Source of the DNA: an uncultured Lachnospiraceae bacterium
GTDB taxonomy: Bacteria; Bacillota; Clostridia; Lachnospirales; Lachnospiraceae
NCBI GenBank assembly: GCA_910583835.1
Contig: CAJTYM010000027.1
Coordinates: forward strand, 1-55,245
Length of the DNA: 55,245 nt
Direction: 5' to 3'
Each line of letters opens with the position of its first letter. Within the stretch, counting starts at the first letter, position 1. Below are positions 33,380 through 41,690 of this stretch, one piece after another. The position numbers were made by a program, and so were the translations under genes. The notes below the pieces were generated by a model. That model did no database searches. It worked only from the letters and a program-made list of their open reading frames with translations, and was not told the DNA's origin.

Positions 33380-33919
33380 GTGGCAAAAGTAGAGTTAAAG
33401 CAGCCTATTGTACAGGAAATTTCTGAAAATATCAAAGATGCACAATGCGTTGTGTTGGTAGATTATTGTGGATTGACTGTAGAAGAAGATACGCAGCTGC
33501 GTAAGCAGTTAAGAGAAGCTGGCGTTACTTATAAAGTATACAAGAATACCTTGATGAATTTTGCATTCAAGGGAACAGACTTTGAGAGCATGTCTTCTTT
33601 ATTGGAAGGTCCTAATGCGATTGCTATTTCCAAAGATGATGCGACTGCTCCGGCAAGAATCCTTGCAAAATTTGCAAAGGGTGCAGATAAGTTGGAGTTA
33701 AAAGCAGGTGTTGTAGAAGGAACTTTCTATGATGCAGATGGCATTAAGGCGATTGCAGCCGTTCCGTCCAGAGAGGAATTGCTTTCCAAATTCCTTGGAA
33801 GCATCCAGTCTCCGATTACCAACCTGGCACGTGTTCTTAACCAGATTGCTGAACAGGGCGGTGGAGAAGCAGCGGCAGAAGCTGCACCAGCAGCGGAGGA
33901 AGCTCCAGCGGCTGAATAG
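33380..33919 (+). CDS. rplJ: 50S ribosomal protein L10
   Basis: A 179-residue protein with VDYCGLTVEEDTQLRKQLRE, YKVYKNTLMNFA and EGPNAIA, the standard L10 pattern, and a C-terminal helix that binds L7/L12 dimers. The end is an Ala/Glu/Pro-rich tail (EAAAEAAPAAEEAPAAE) longer than in many species. The GTG start follows AAGGAGGTG. It is regulated by the L10 leader upstream. Confidence 0.96.
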   Translation: MAKVELKQPIVQEISENIKDAQCVVLVDYCGLTVEEDTQLRKQLREAGVTYKVYKNTLMNFAFKGTDFESMSSLLEGPNAIAISKDDATAPARILAKFAKGADKLELKAGVVEGTFYDADGIKAIAAVPSREELLSKFLGSIQSPITNLARVLNQIAEQGGGEAAAEAAPAAEEAPAAE

Positions 33920-33998
33920 ACTGAGAGCAGCTAGCGATTGGCGAGCCAAAGATGTATTAAAATGAAATAATATTAATAACAAAACGGAGGTAAATATA

Positions 33999-34376
33999 AT
34001 GGCAAAGTTAACAACTGAAGAATTTATTGAAGCTATTAAAGAGTTAAGCGTATTAGAGTTAAATGAATTAGTAAAAGCTTGTGAAGAGGAGTTTGGCGTA
34101 TCTGCAGCAGCAGGCGTTGTAGTTGCAGCAGCAGGCGGAGAGGCAGCAGGCGCAGCAGAAGAGAAGACCGAGTTTGATGTTGAGCTGACAGAAGTTGGAC
34201 CGAACAAGGTTAAGGTTATCAAAGTTGTCCGTGAAGTAACTGGCTTAGGCTTGAAAGAAGCTAAGGAAGTAGTTGACGGAGCTCCTAAGGTTGTTAAGGA
34301 AGGCGCTGAGAAGGCAGAAGCAGAAGACATTAAGGCTAAATTAGAGGCAGAAGGCGCAAAGGTAACTTTGAAATAA
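33999..34376 (+). CDS. rplL: 50S ribosomal protein L7/L12
   Basis: A 125-residue protein: N-terminal dimerisation helices (TTEEFIEAIKELSVLELNEL), Ala/Gly-rich hinge (AAGVVVAAAGGEAAGAAEE) and C-terminal factor-binding domain (GPNKVKVIKVVREVTGLGLK, KEAKEVVDGAPKVVKEG). It recruits translational GTPases. In most bacteria rpoB follows directly; here a terminator and a 10-kb insertion come next. Confidence 0.97.
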   Translation: MAKLTTEEFIEAIKELSVLELNELVKACEEEFGVSAAAGVVVAAAGGEAAGAAEEKTEFDVELTEVGPNKVKVIKVVREVTGLGLKEAKEVVDGAPKVVKEGAEKAEAEDIKAKLEAEGAKVTLK

Positions 34377-34381
34377 TCGCG

Positions 34382-34513
34382 ATTCAGCGGATTGAGAATA
34401 AAAGAACAGGGAGACTTTTCCATGCTTGCATGAGAAACAGTCTCCCTGTTCTTTTATTTGAAAGCGCAACGCGTGGCTCTGGAAGCAAGGGCTTCCAGAG
34501 CAATCCGCTGAAT
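34382..34513. repeat. Three-arm palindromic element around the rplL terminator
   Basis: Outer 13-bp perfect arms ATTCAGCGGATTG (34382-34394) and complement (34501-34513) enclose two hairpins: the terminator (34400-34456) and GCTCTGGAAG/CTTCCAGAGC (34476-34501). The whole can fold as a three-way junction. Confidence 0.65.
34400..34456 (+). terminator. Terminator of rplJL
   Basis: AAAAGAACAGGGAGACT (34400-34416) pairs with AGTCTCCCTGTTCTTTT (34439-34455) around a CATGCTTGCATG loop that can itself pair, then TTATTTG. It separates rplL from the cassette that follows. Confidence 0.88.
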
Positions 34514-34606
34514 GGTTAGAAAATCTGTTTCTTTTTGCTTATAGGGCGAAAGCCCGCGTGCCAAATTTATGTATTTTCCCACTAAGGCTAATATAATTGT
34601 ATTATC

Positions 34607-34622
34607 TGTCGAAAAATATAAT
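34607..34622 (+). promoter_or_regulatory. Possible 0A box and -10 element before the phosphoramidate cassette
   Basis: TGTCGAA (34607-34613) lies three bases before TATAAT (34617-34622). The same heptamer lies before a -10 at the glycan operon (1361). No convincing -35 is present at 17 bases. Weak evidence. Confidence 0.3.
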
Positions 34623-34655
34623 ATATGCACTCAAATAACCAAGGGGGTTCCTGAG

Positions 34656-37600
34656 ATGAAAACGGAGTGGGATTATACAGATTTAGCGGAAGCATACCTG
34701 AAAAGACCGGATTATGCGCAGACCGCGATTGACAAGATGCTGCAGACTGCGGGCGTGACAAAAGGAGATGCTGTCTGTGATGTTGGGGCGGGGGCAGCAC
34801 ATCTGACTTTGAAACTGGCAGAGTATGGGCTGTGTGTCAGTGCAGTGGAGCCGAATGATGCGATGCGGGCAAATGGAATTAAGAGGACGGAAAACTATTC
34901 CGATGTCAAATGGTTTGAAGGAGTCGGCGAGCATACTGGCATGGGAAGCAATAAGTTTGAGCTGGTAACTTTCGGCTCTTCTTTTAATGTATGCAACCGT
35001 CAGCAGGCGCTGCAGGAAACAGGGCGAATTCTCAAAGATGGCGGCTGGTTTGCGTGTATGTGGAATCACCGGGACTTAGAGGATCCCTTGCAGAAGGAGA
35101 TAGAAGGGATACTGAAAAAACAGATACCAGATTATAGCTACGGCACCAGGCGGGAAGACCAAACGGAGGTAATCAACAAGAGCAGGCTGTTTGGGGAGGT
35201 TATTTACATAGAAGGCAGCGTTGTGCATGAAATGTTAGCAGAAGATTTCATTGAGGGCTGGAAATCACATGGAACGCTGCAGCGTCAGTCAAAGGAGAGG
35301 TTTGAATCTATCAATCAGGAGATTCGTAAGGTGGTAGAGGCAAAAAAACAGACATATATTAAGGTCCCATATACCACAAGAGTCTGGATGGCGCGGCTCA
35401 AAGATAAAGGGGGTAAAATGAGGTTGGGTACGAAGGCCAAGACGCTGCAGGCTATTTTTGGACGAATACATAATGGCAGGGTGCTGCCGCAGATTTCATT
35501 TACAGTGGGCGAGTGGAACATTGGGCAGGAAAAGATACTGGAGCGTTATGAACAGGCGGATTGGAAGGATAACGTTATTGTGCGCAGCAGTTCCCTCAGT
35601 GAGGATACGGTGGGGGCGTCCCAAGCGGGGAAATATGACTCTGTGGCGAATGTGCGCGGTCTGGCAGAGTTCAGGAAGGCGGTGGAGGATGTGATTGCCT
35701 CCTACGATGACGGAAATGAGGATAATCAGGTATTAGTGCAGCCGATGCTGCAGGGGGTGAGCCTTTGCGGAGTGGCGTTTACCTTGGAGCCGAATACCAG
35801 GGGCAATTATTATGTGATAAATTATGACATTACAGGTTCCACGGATGCGGTAACTTCAGGGCAGGGAAAAGACAGCCGGCTGTATTATTGGTTTAAGGGT
35901 GCGGATATTGAGATGGCCCCAGAGGAACTGAAACAGCTGATTTGCGCCTTGCAGGAGCTGGAAGATTTATTTGGGCAGGATAATCTGGATGTGGAGTTTG
36001 CCGTTGACGGAAGCGGTGCATTGTACATTTTACAGGTGCGCGCGCTTTGTATTGGCACAGAGAGGATGGATTTTGCAAGGCAGCAGAAGGAACTGGGATG
36101 TATCTGTAATAAAATTCAGCGTGACCAGTCGCCAAAACCGTTTTTGTGCGGCGATTATACGGTATATAGCGTGATGACGGACTGGAATCCTGCGGAAATG
36201 ATTGGGATTCGTCCCAAACCCTTGGCCATGTCCCTATACCAGGAGATTATCACGGACAGCGTATGGGCATACCAGCGCGACAATTATGGCTACCGGAATC
36301 TGCGCAGTTTTCCATTGATGGTAGATTTCTGCGGGCTGCCTTACATTGACGTGCGTGTAAGCTTCAATTCATTTGTGCCGGCGGAGCTGGACGAGCAAAT
36401 AAGCAGGAAATTGGTGGATTATTATTTGGACCGCCTGCTTGAAAACCCGGAAAAACATGATAAAGCGGAATTTGAGATTGTCTTTTCCTGCTATACGCTG
36501 GATTTGCCTGAGCGTATCCAGATTCTTGAGAAATATGGATTTACGGAAGGAGAGATAAATAAAATCCTCGATTCCCTGAGAAACGTTACCAATCAGATTA
36601 TCGACTATAAAGGCGGATTGTGGCGCAAAGATGCGGAGAAAATAAAGATATTGGAGCAGCGTTACGAAGATATCCTGGCGAGCGATATGGGAAAAATAGA
36701 AAAAATCTATTGGCTGTTGGAGGATTGTAAACGATACGGAACCTTGCCCTTTGCGGGATTGGCAAGGGCTGCTTTTATTGCGGTACAGATTCTGCAGTCC
36801 TTAGTTGCCTGCGGCATTCTCAGTGAGCGCGATTATGAATTGTTTATGAATGGGGTTAACAGTGTCAGTTCCGGGATGAATGTAGATTTTAAGGAACTGT
36901 CCAAGAATGCATTTCTCAAAAAATATGGGCATTTGCGCCCGGGGACTTATGATATCAGTTCCGCGCGTTACGATGAGGCGCCGGATTTATATTTCAATTG
37001 GCGGGAAAGGGAAGGGGAAGTAACGGAACCTGAAGTGTTCCGTCTATCCCTCAAGCAGTTAAACCGGCTTAAGGATAAGTTGGTAGAGAATGGCCTAAGG
37101 AATGATGTCCTGGAATTGATGGATTTTATTAAGAGCGTCATAGAGGGCAGGGAATTTGGCAAATTTGTATTCACGAAGAGCCTGAGCAAGGCGCTTCAGC
37201 TGATTGGTGAGATTGGCGAGGAAGAAGGATTTACCAAGGAAGAGTGTGCCTTTATCAATATACAGACTATCCGGGGACTGTATGCGTCTACGCGTGATAT
37301 TCGGATAAATCTTAAAGAAACAATTGAACATGGAAGAGCAGATTATGAGATGACGCAGATAATTACTTTGCCGCCATTCCTTGCACGGGCAGAAGAGGTA
37401 TTTGGCTTTTTCTATCCAGATTCAGAACCTAATTTCATTACTTCCGGTAAAGTCGCTGCGGAAGTATGTTATATGGAGAATGCATTGCACACGCTGGAGA
37501 TATCTGATAAAATTGTTTTAATACCAAGCGCAGACCCGGGCTATGATTGGATATTCTCGCATGGGATACAAGGCTTTGTTACCATGTATGGGGGTGCGAA

Positions 37601-37739
37601 TTCCCATATGGCAATCCGTGCCGGAGAGCTGGGGATCCCAGCAGCAGTCGGCGTTGGAGCGAAGGACTTTGAACGCTATCGGAAAGCGAAAGTATTGGAG
37701 ATTGATGCACTGAGCAGATTAATCCGGGTACTTAAATAG
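34656..37739 (+). CDS. Methyltransferase fused to L-glutamine-kinase-like PEP-synthase-family protein (Cj1418-like)
   Basis: About 1027 residues from ATG 34656 (AAGGGGG upstream). Residues 1-250 are a class I SAM methyltransferase with VCDVGAGAAHL at 40-50. Residues 255-465 are a PPDK_N/ATP-grasp nucleotide-binding domain: LGTKAKTLQ, then VRSSSLSEDTVGASQAGKY from Val309, and ILQVRAL. The end is a swivelling phosphohistidine domain with His984 in GGANSHMAIRAGELGIP. This is the layout of PEP synthase relatives, including Cj1418, the C. jejuni L-glutamine kinase that phosphorylates the amide nitrogen of Gln in phosphoramidate synthesis. The next genes match Cj1417, Cj1416 and Cj1415, which makes that role much more likely than PEP synthase. 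In Campylobacter the methyltransferases Cj1419/Cj1420 are separate neighbours. A ribosome site and ATG lie in frame at the domain border (35418). Confidence 0.8.
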   Translation: MKTEWDYTDLAEAYLKRPDYAQTAIDKMLQTAGVTKGDAVCDVGAGAAHLTLKLAEYGLCVSAVEPNDAMRANGIKRTENYSDVKWFEGVGEHTGMGSNKFELVTFGSSFNVCNRQQALQETGRILKDGGWFACMWNHRDLEDPLQKEIEGILKKQIPDYSYGTRREDQTEVINKSRLFGEVIYIEGSVVHEMLAEDFIEGWKSHGTLQRQSKERFESINQEIRKVVEAKKQTYIKVPYTTRVWMARLKDKGGKMRLGTKAKTLQAIFGRIHNGRVLPQISFTVGEWNIGQEKILERYEQADWKDNVIVRSSSLSEDTVGASQAGKYDSVANVRGLAEFRKAVEDVIASYDDGNEDNQVLVQPMLQGVSLCGVAFTLEPNTRGNYYVINYDITGSTDAVTSGQGKDSRLYYWFKGADIEMAPEELKQLICALQELEDLFGQDNLDVEFAVDGSGALYILQVRALCIGTERMDFARQQKELGCICNKIQRDQSPKPFLCGDYTVYSVMTDWNPAEMIGIRPKPLAMSLYQEIITDSVWAYQRDNYGYRNLRSFPLMVDFCGLPYIDVRVSFNSFVPAELDEQISRKLVDYYLDRLLENPEKHDKAEFEIVFSCYTLDLPERIQILEKYGFTEGEINKILDSLRNVTNQIIDYKGGLWRKDAEKIKILEQRYEDILASDMGKIEKIYWLLEDCKRYGTLPFAGLARAAFIAVQILQSLVACGILSERDYELFMNGVNSVSSGMNVDFKELSKNAFLKKYGHLRPGTYDISSARYDEAPDLYFNWREREGEVTEPEVFRLSLKQLNRLKDKLVENGLRNDVLELMDFIKSVIEGREFGKFVFTKSLSKALQLIGEIGEEEGFTKEECAFINIQTIRGLYASTRDIRINLKETIEHGRADYEMTQIITLPPFLARAEEVFGFFYPDSEPNFITSGKVAAEVCYMENALHTLEISDKIVLIPSADPGYDWIFSHGIQGFVTMYGGANSHMAIRAGELGIPAAVGVGAKDFERYRKAKVLEIDALSRLIRVLK
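35406..35420 (+). promoter_or_regulatory. Internal ribosome binding site and ATG at the domain junction
   Basis: AAAGGGGG, TAAA, ATG (35418-35420), in frame with the fusion, exactly at residue 255 where the kinase part starts. It could yield a separate 773-residue kinase. Confidence 0.5.
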
Positions 37740-37786
37740 CGTGGAGATTAATGTGTTGAGCAGATTGATCCGGGTGCACAAACAGC
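37695..37786 (+). repeat. 46-bp divergent tandem duplication at the gene end
   Basis: The last 46 bases through the stop of the glutamine-kinase-like gene (37695-37740) are repeated at 37741-37786 with about ten differences (shared GAGCAGATT and ATCCGGGT). The second copy has CAG in place of the TAG stop and is out of frame. Confidence 0.7.
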
Positions 37787-37811
37787 GATATCTGATAAAT
37801 GGGGGAACGAG

Positions 37812-38414
37812 ATGGAACGAAAAGTAATTATTTATACCCAGAGGGTGGAGGAAGTCAAAAGCTATCAGGAACGGAGGGACTGTGCGGACCAGAATATTCC
37901 GCGTTTCCTGGAAGCTTGCGGCTATCTGCCCATTCCGGTGTCCAATGTGCTGAGGAATCCGGCGGAACTTGCAGAACGACTGCAGCCATCGGGCATTGTC
38001 CTCACCGGAGGAAACAGCCTTCAGAAATACGGAGGGAATGCGCCTGAGCGGGATTTCACAGACCATTGTCTGATAGAAGCCGCCTTGGAAAATGAGATTC
38101 CAATTTATGGATTTTGCCGGGGAATGCAGTCTATACTGGATTATTTTGGCTGTAGGCTGGAGAATGTGCCAAACCATGTGGCAGTGCGCCATCAGGTACA
38201 TGGAATGTGGGGGAATTTTGAGGTAAACAGTTACCATAACCAGGCATGTATGGAAATCAGCGAGAGGCTTCAGATTGCGGCACAGACTGCGGATGGCGTG
38301 ATAGAAGCAGTTGTGTCCGGGGAATACCAGATAATGGCTACCATGTGGCATCCGGAGAGGGAGAACCCTTTTGCGGACAAAGATATGCGAAGGGTGCAGG
38401 AATTTTTTGGATGA
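37812..38414 (+). CDS. Class I glutamine-amidotransferase-like hydrolase (Cj1417-like)
   Basis: A 200-residue peptidase C26-type protein with a full catalytic triad: Cys102 in GFCRGMQ, His180 and Glu182 in WHPERE. GIVLTGGNSLQKYGG gives the oxyanion-region glycine motif. Stand-alone members are often called gamma-glutamyl-GABA hydrolases (PuuD). Here the gene lies between a glutamine-kinase-like and a cytidylyltransferase-like gene, as Cj1417 does in C. jejuni, where it hydrolyses CDP-L-glutamine to cytidine diphosphoramidate and glutamate. That role is inferred from family and order. ATG follows GGGGGAACGAG. Confidence 0.82.
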   Translation: MERKVIIYTQRVEEVKSYQERRDCADQNIPRFLEACGYLPIPVSNVLRNPAELAERLQPSGIVLTGGNSLQKYGGNAPERDFTDHCLIEAALENEIPIYGFCRGMQSILDYFGCRLENVPNHVAVRHQVHGMWGNFEVNSYHNQACMEISERLQIAAQTADGVIEAVVSGEYQIMATMWHPERENPFADKDMRRVQEFFG

Positions 38415-38489
38415 TATTGAAACAATTCTGCTTTCCGTAAGAAGTGGGAAAATATTAGGCATGGATTTCAGAAGGAGGAATAGGGAACG

Positions 38490-39278
38490 GTGAAAGTAAT
38501 TATTTTAGCAGCAGGACAGGGAACAAGGCTTAGGCCCTTGACAGACGACAGGCCGAAATGTATGGTGGAAGTGAATGGAATGAGCATTATTGAACGGCAG
38601 CTTGCTGTCATGTATGCCTGTGGCATAAAACAGGAGGATATCACGATTATTACAGGCTATCGGGGAGACGTATTGAGGAATAAGTTTGCAGATGCTTCTT
38701 TGCATTTCGTTAGCAACAAAGAATATGAGAGTACGAACATGGTATATTCCCTGATGTGTGCGAGAGAGTTCATGGAGGGGCAGGAGGATATTCTGATTTC
38801 CTATGGGGACATTATTTATAAGGAAGATGTGCTGCGCAAAATCATCAATGCGCAGTCAGAGTCCTCCGTAATCGTGGACGATGGCTGGTATTCCTATTGG
38901 TCTGAGCGCTGTGAAAATCCCTTGGATGATGCGGAGACGCTGATGTTCGATGAACATGATATTCTTACAGAAATCGGTCAGAAGACGACAGATTTGAACA
39001 GGGTGCAAGCGCAGTATATAGGATTGATGCGCTTTCGGGCAGCGGGGCTCCGGGCAATGCTGGGGCTGGCAAAAATGGCGGAAGATAGGAGCAGCAATGG
39101 TGTTGCTCTGTGGCGGACGTCCCGCACATACCAGAAGATGTATATGACGGATTTGCTGCAGGGAATGATTGATGAAGGATACCAATTAAAGGCAGTGCAC
39201 ATTAACCGCGGATGGTTTGAGGTTGATGACTGTGATGATTTAAAGGTTGTGGAAGCGAGACTGCAAGAGGAGATGTAA
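38490..39278 (+). CDS. Nucleotidyltransferase, probable CTP:phosphoglutamine cytidylyltransferase (Cj1416-like)
   Basis: A 262-residue GT-A-fold nucleotidyltransferase: ILAAGQGTRLRPLTDDRPK at the N-terminus is the complete NTP-binding signature, then YGDIIY as the metal-binding Asp and a distal WFEVDDCDDL. It resembles LicC choline-phosphate cytidylyltransferases. In C. jejuni, Cj1416 of this family joins CTP and glutamine phosphate to give CDP-L-glutamine. The neighbouring LicD gene would also fit a phosphocholine pathway, but no choline kinase (LicA) or transporter is present and the other genes fit phosphoramidate. The GTG start follows AAGGAGGAATAGGGAAC. Confidence 0.82.
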   Translation: MKVIILAAGQGTRLRPLTDDRPKCMVEVNGMSIIERQLAVMYACGIKQEDITIITGYRGDVLRNKFADASLHFVSNKEYESTNMVYSLMCAREFMEGQEDILISYGDIIYKEDVLRKIINAQSESSVIVDDGWYSYWSERCENPLDDAETLMFDEHDILTEIGQKTTDLNRVQAQYIGLMRFRAAGLRAMLGLAKMAEDRSSNGVALWRTSRTYQKMYMTDLLQGMIDEGYQLKAVHINRGWFEVDDCDDLKVVEARLQEEM

Positions 39279-39290
39279 TAGGAGAAGAGA

Positions 39291-41585
39291 ATGCTGCAAT
39301 TTGAAGATTCCTTTTTTGAAAATGAGGTCAGAGATGGATTTTTTGTGCCGGCGATGATAAAAAAAGCGTGGGCTGCAGAACTGACGGTGATGTATGAGGT
39401 GGATAAAATCTGCAGGAAGCATAACATTACTTATTTTGCAGATTGGGGAACTATGCTCGGCGCAGTGCGGCATGGAGGATTTATTCCCTGGGATGACGAT
39501 TTTGACATTATGATGCGGCGCAAGGATTACGAGCATTTTTTGAGGGTGGCAGCAGAAGAACTGCCGGAAGGGTTTGCCATATTGAATATGGATAATACCG
39601 AAAATTTCTGGTATTTCCTGTCCAGGGTTGTGCTGAGACCCCAAATATGCTTTGAGGAAGAACATTTAAAACAGTTTCACGGCTTTCCCTATATCGTGGG
39701 CATTGATATTTTTATACTGGATACGCTGTCAGCCGATTTGCAGAAGGAGAAACAGCGGGATACAGTGATAGAATATATTCTTGCGTTAGCGGATTCGCTG
39801 GGGACGGAAAAGCTGCCGCCGGACAAAAAGGAATCTGCCCTTTGCAGGATTGAGCATATCTGCCAGGTGAATATTGTACGTTCGCAGCCGGAATTAGAAT
39901 TGAAGATGCAGCTTTATCAGTTGGTACGAAAGCTGATGGTTCTTTTTGAGGATGACCGGGAAGGCAATTATGCACAGTTGATACCTCATGCAGTATACCG
40001 TGGAAATACTGGATTTCCGCAAGATTATTACCAGGATGGGATACGGATTCCTTTTGAGAATATTGAGATTATGCTTCCGGTCAGGTATGAAGCTATGCTT
40101 CAGAAAAAGTATGGAAATTACATGCGGCTGGTACGCAATAAGGCAGGACATAATTATCCGTTTTTTCAGTCACAGAAAGAACAGTTTGAACAAATCCTTG
40201 GGTATCAGCTGCCCAAGTATCAATATCCGGGCATCTGTCCCAGGCAGAATACCTTAGAGCTTTCCTGCAAATATCAGGTAAGGGGACGCCTTCGGAAATT
40301 TGATGAACTTCATGAGAGTATCCGCAGCGGGAACCATGTCTTGGAGAATCTCGTCAAAGCGCAGGAGAATGCGATAGAAATGGGGAATCTGATTGAACGG
40401 GTTCAAGGTGAGAATCATCCTGTGATACGTGAGTTGGAACAATACTGTGAAACGGTATTTGCATTGTATCAGCAGGCTGCCCATGAGAATGGGAATATTT
40501 CTGAGCAAAAGATGGCACAGCTGCAATGCCAAAAGAGCCAAATAGAATCAGATACGGAGGAGCTTATCTTAAAGCGCAAGGAAGCAGTGTTCCTGCCGTT
40601 TAGCGGTAAATATTGGGAGGCCCTGCACAGCGTATGGGAAGCAGTGGCGGCAGAACCGGGCTGGGATGTCTATGTTGTTCCCTTGCCGTATTACTACAAA
40701 GAGTATGATGGAAGCTTTCTCGATATGGTGTATGATTTGTCGGAGTATCCGCAGGATATTTCTCTGGAAGATTATGAGAAGTTTGATTTGGCGCTGCACC
40801 ACCCGGATGTGATTTTTATTCAGAATCCATATGATGAGTGGGATGGTGCAACAAGCATTCCCAGGGAGTATTATTCATCTGTAATCAGAAATTATACGGA
40901 GCAGCTGGTTTATATACCTTATTTTGAACTTGAAGAATTTGAGAAAGAAAATGAACGCGAATACTGGAACATGAATTATTATTGCACGGTTCCTGGCGTA
41001 GTCAACGCGGATTACGTGTTTGTCCAGTCTCAGAATATGCAGAAAGTGTATGTAGATAAGCTGACAGAGTTTGCGGGTGAAAAGACCCGGGAAATATGGC
41101 AGAAGAAAATCATGGGGATAGGTTCTCCGCTTTTCGATAACCGAAAACAAGCAAGCGCATTGGATGTCAGGGTTCTGCAGGACTGGGAGCAATTGATCCA
41201 AAAACCAAATGGGGAGAGGAAGAAGCTGCTCCTGTTTTACGTGAGCATGAGTGCGTTGGTTCAGTATCAGCAGAAAATGATTGAGAAAATAAATGATGTG
41301 TTTGCTGTCGCTTGCGAGAGCGAAGAGGAAGTGGTGTTTGTCTGGAAAGAAGATCCGCTGATAAATTTGAATGGCAAAGCCGTTGAGAAGGCCGTTGGAA
41401 ATGCTATGTACGCAGAATACCAGCTTTTGCGGGAGAAAATTATCGCTGAACATACCATAATATGTGCAGAACATATAGAAGACGCGGAGTTAGCTGTCCT
41501 GTGTGACGGGTATTATGGCGTACCCTCCGCTTTGGGGAATAAATTTCAGGTTTCCCATAAACCGGTGATGATTTGTGATTTGTAG
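39291..41585 (+). CDS. LicD-family transferase fused to a CDP-glycerol-glycerophosphotransferase-like domain
   Basis: A 764-residue fusion. Residues 20-300 are LicD (phosphotransferase of CDP-activated groups): YFADWGTMLGAVRHGGFIPW and DDDFDIMMRR, the nucleotidyltransferase-fold Asp cluster, then an ending MRLVRNKAGHNYP. After a helical linker (residues 340-430, probably coiled coil) residues 430-764 resemble CDP-glycerol glycerophosphotransferase/GT-B proteins (LPFSGKYWEALHSVWEA, VDYVFVQS-like NADYVFVQSQNMQKVY, IMGIGSPLFD). LicD enzymes transfer phosphocholine or ribitol phosphate from CDP donors. In this cassette the simplest inference is transfer of phosphoramidate from a CDP-derived donor to a glycan. 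It differs from the Campylobacter transferases Cj1421/1422. Confidence 0.78.
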   Translation: MLQFEDSFFENEVRDGFFVPAMIKKAWAAELTVMYEVDKICRKHNITYFADWGTMLGAVRHGGFIPWDDDFDIMMRRKDYEHFLRVAAEELPEGFAILNMDNTENFWYFLSRVVLRPQICFEEEHLKQFHGFPYIVGIDIFILDTLSADLQKEKQRDTVIEYILALADSLGTEKLPPDKKESALCRIEHICQVNIVRSQPELELKMQLYQLVRKLMVLFEDDREGNYAQLIPHAVYRGNTGFPQDYYQDGIRIPFENIEIMLPVRYEAMLQKKYGNYMRLVRNKAGHNYPFFQSQKEQFEQILGYQLPKYQYPGICPRQNTLELSCKYQVRGRLRKFDELHESIRSGNHVLENLVKAQENAIEMGNLIERVQGENHPVIRELEQYCETVFALYQQAAHENGNISEQKMAQLQCQKSQIESDTEELILKRKEAVFLPFSGKYWEALHSVWEAVAAEPGWDVYVVPLPYYYKEYDGSFLDMVYDLSEYPQDISLEDYEKFDLALHHPDVIFIQNPYDEWDGATSIPREYYSSVIRNYTEQLVYIPYFELEEFEKENEREYWNMNYYCTVPGVVNADYVFVQSQNMQKVYVDKLTEFAGEKTREIWQKKIMGIGSPLFDNRKQASALDVRVLQDWEQLIQKPNGERKKLLLFYVSMSALVQYQQKMIEKINDVFAVACESEEEVVFVWKEDPLINLNGKAVEKAVGNAMYAEYQLLREKIIAEHTIICAEHIEDAELAVLCDGYYGVPSALGNKFQVSHKPVMICDL

Positions 41586-41690
41586 ATTTCGATAAAGGCA
41601 TTTGACAGCGCAGCTGGAATGTCTGCGGCTTGGGGGTGGATGGTTAACGATTTTATTAAAATATAGTTGGAAAAAGAAAGAGGGGATATA

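Noticed and set aside
38490..41585. Phosphocholine decoration pathway (LicC-LicD)
   Set aside because: No choline kinase or choline transporter is present, and the flanking genes are those of phosphoramidate synthesis; still an alternative for these two genes alone.
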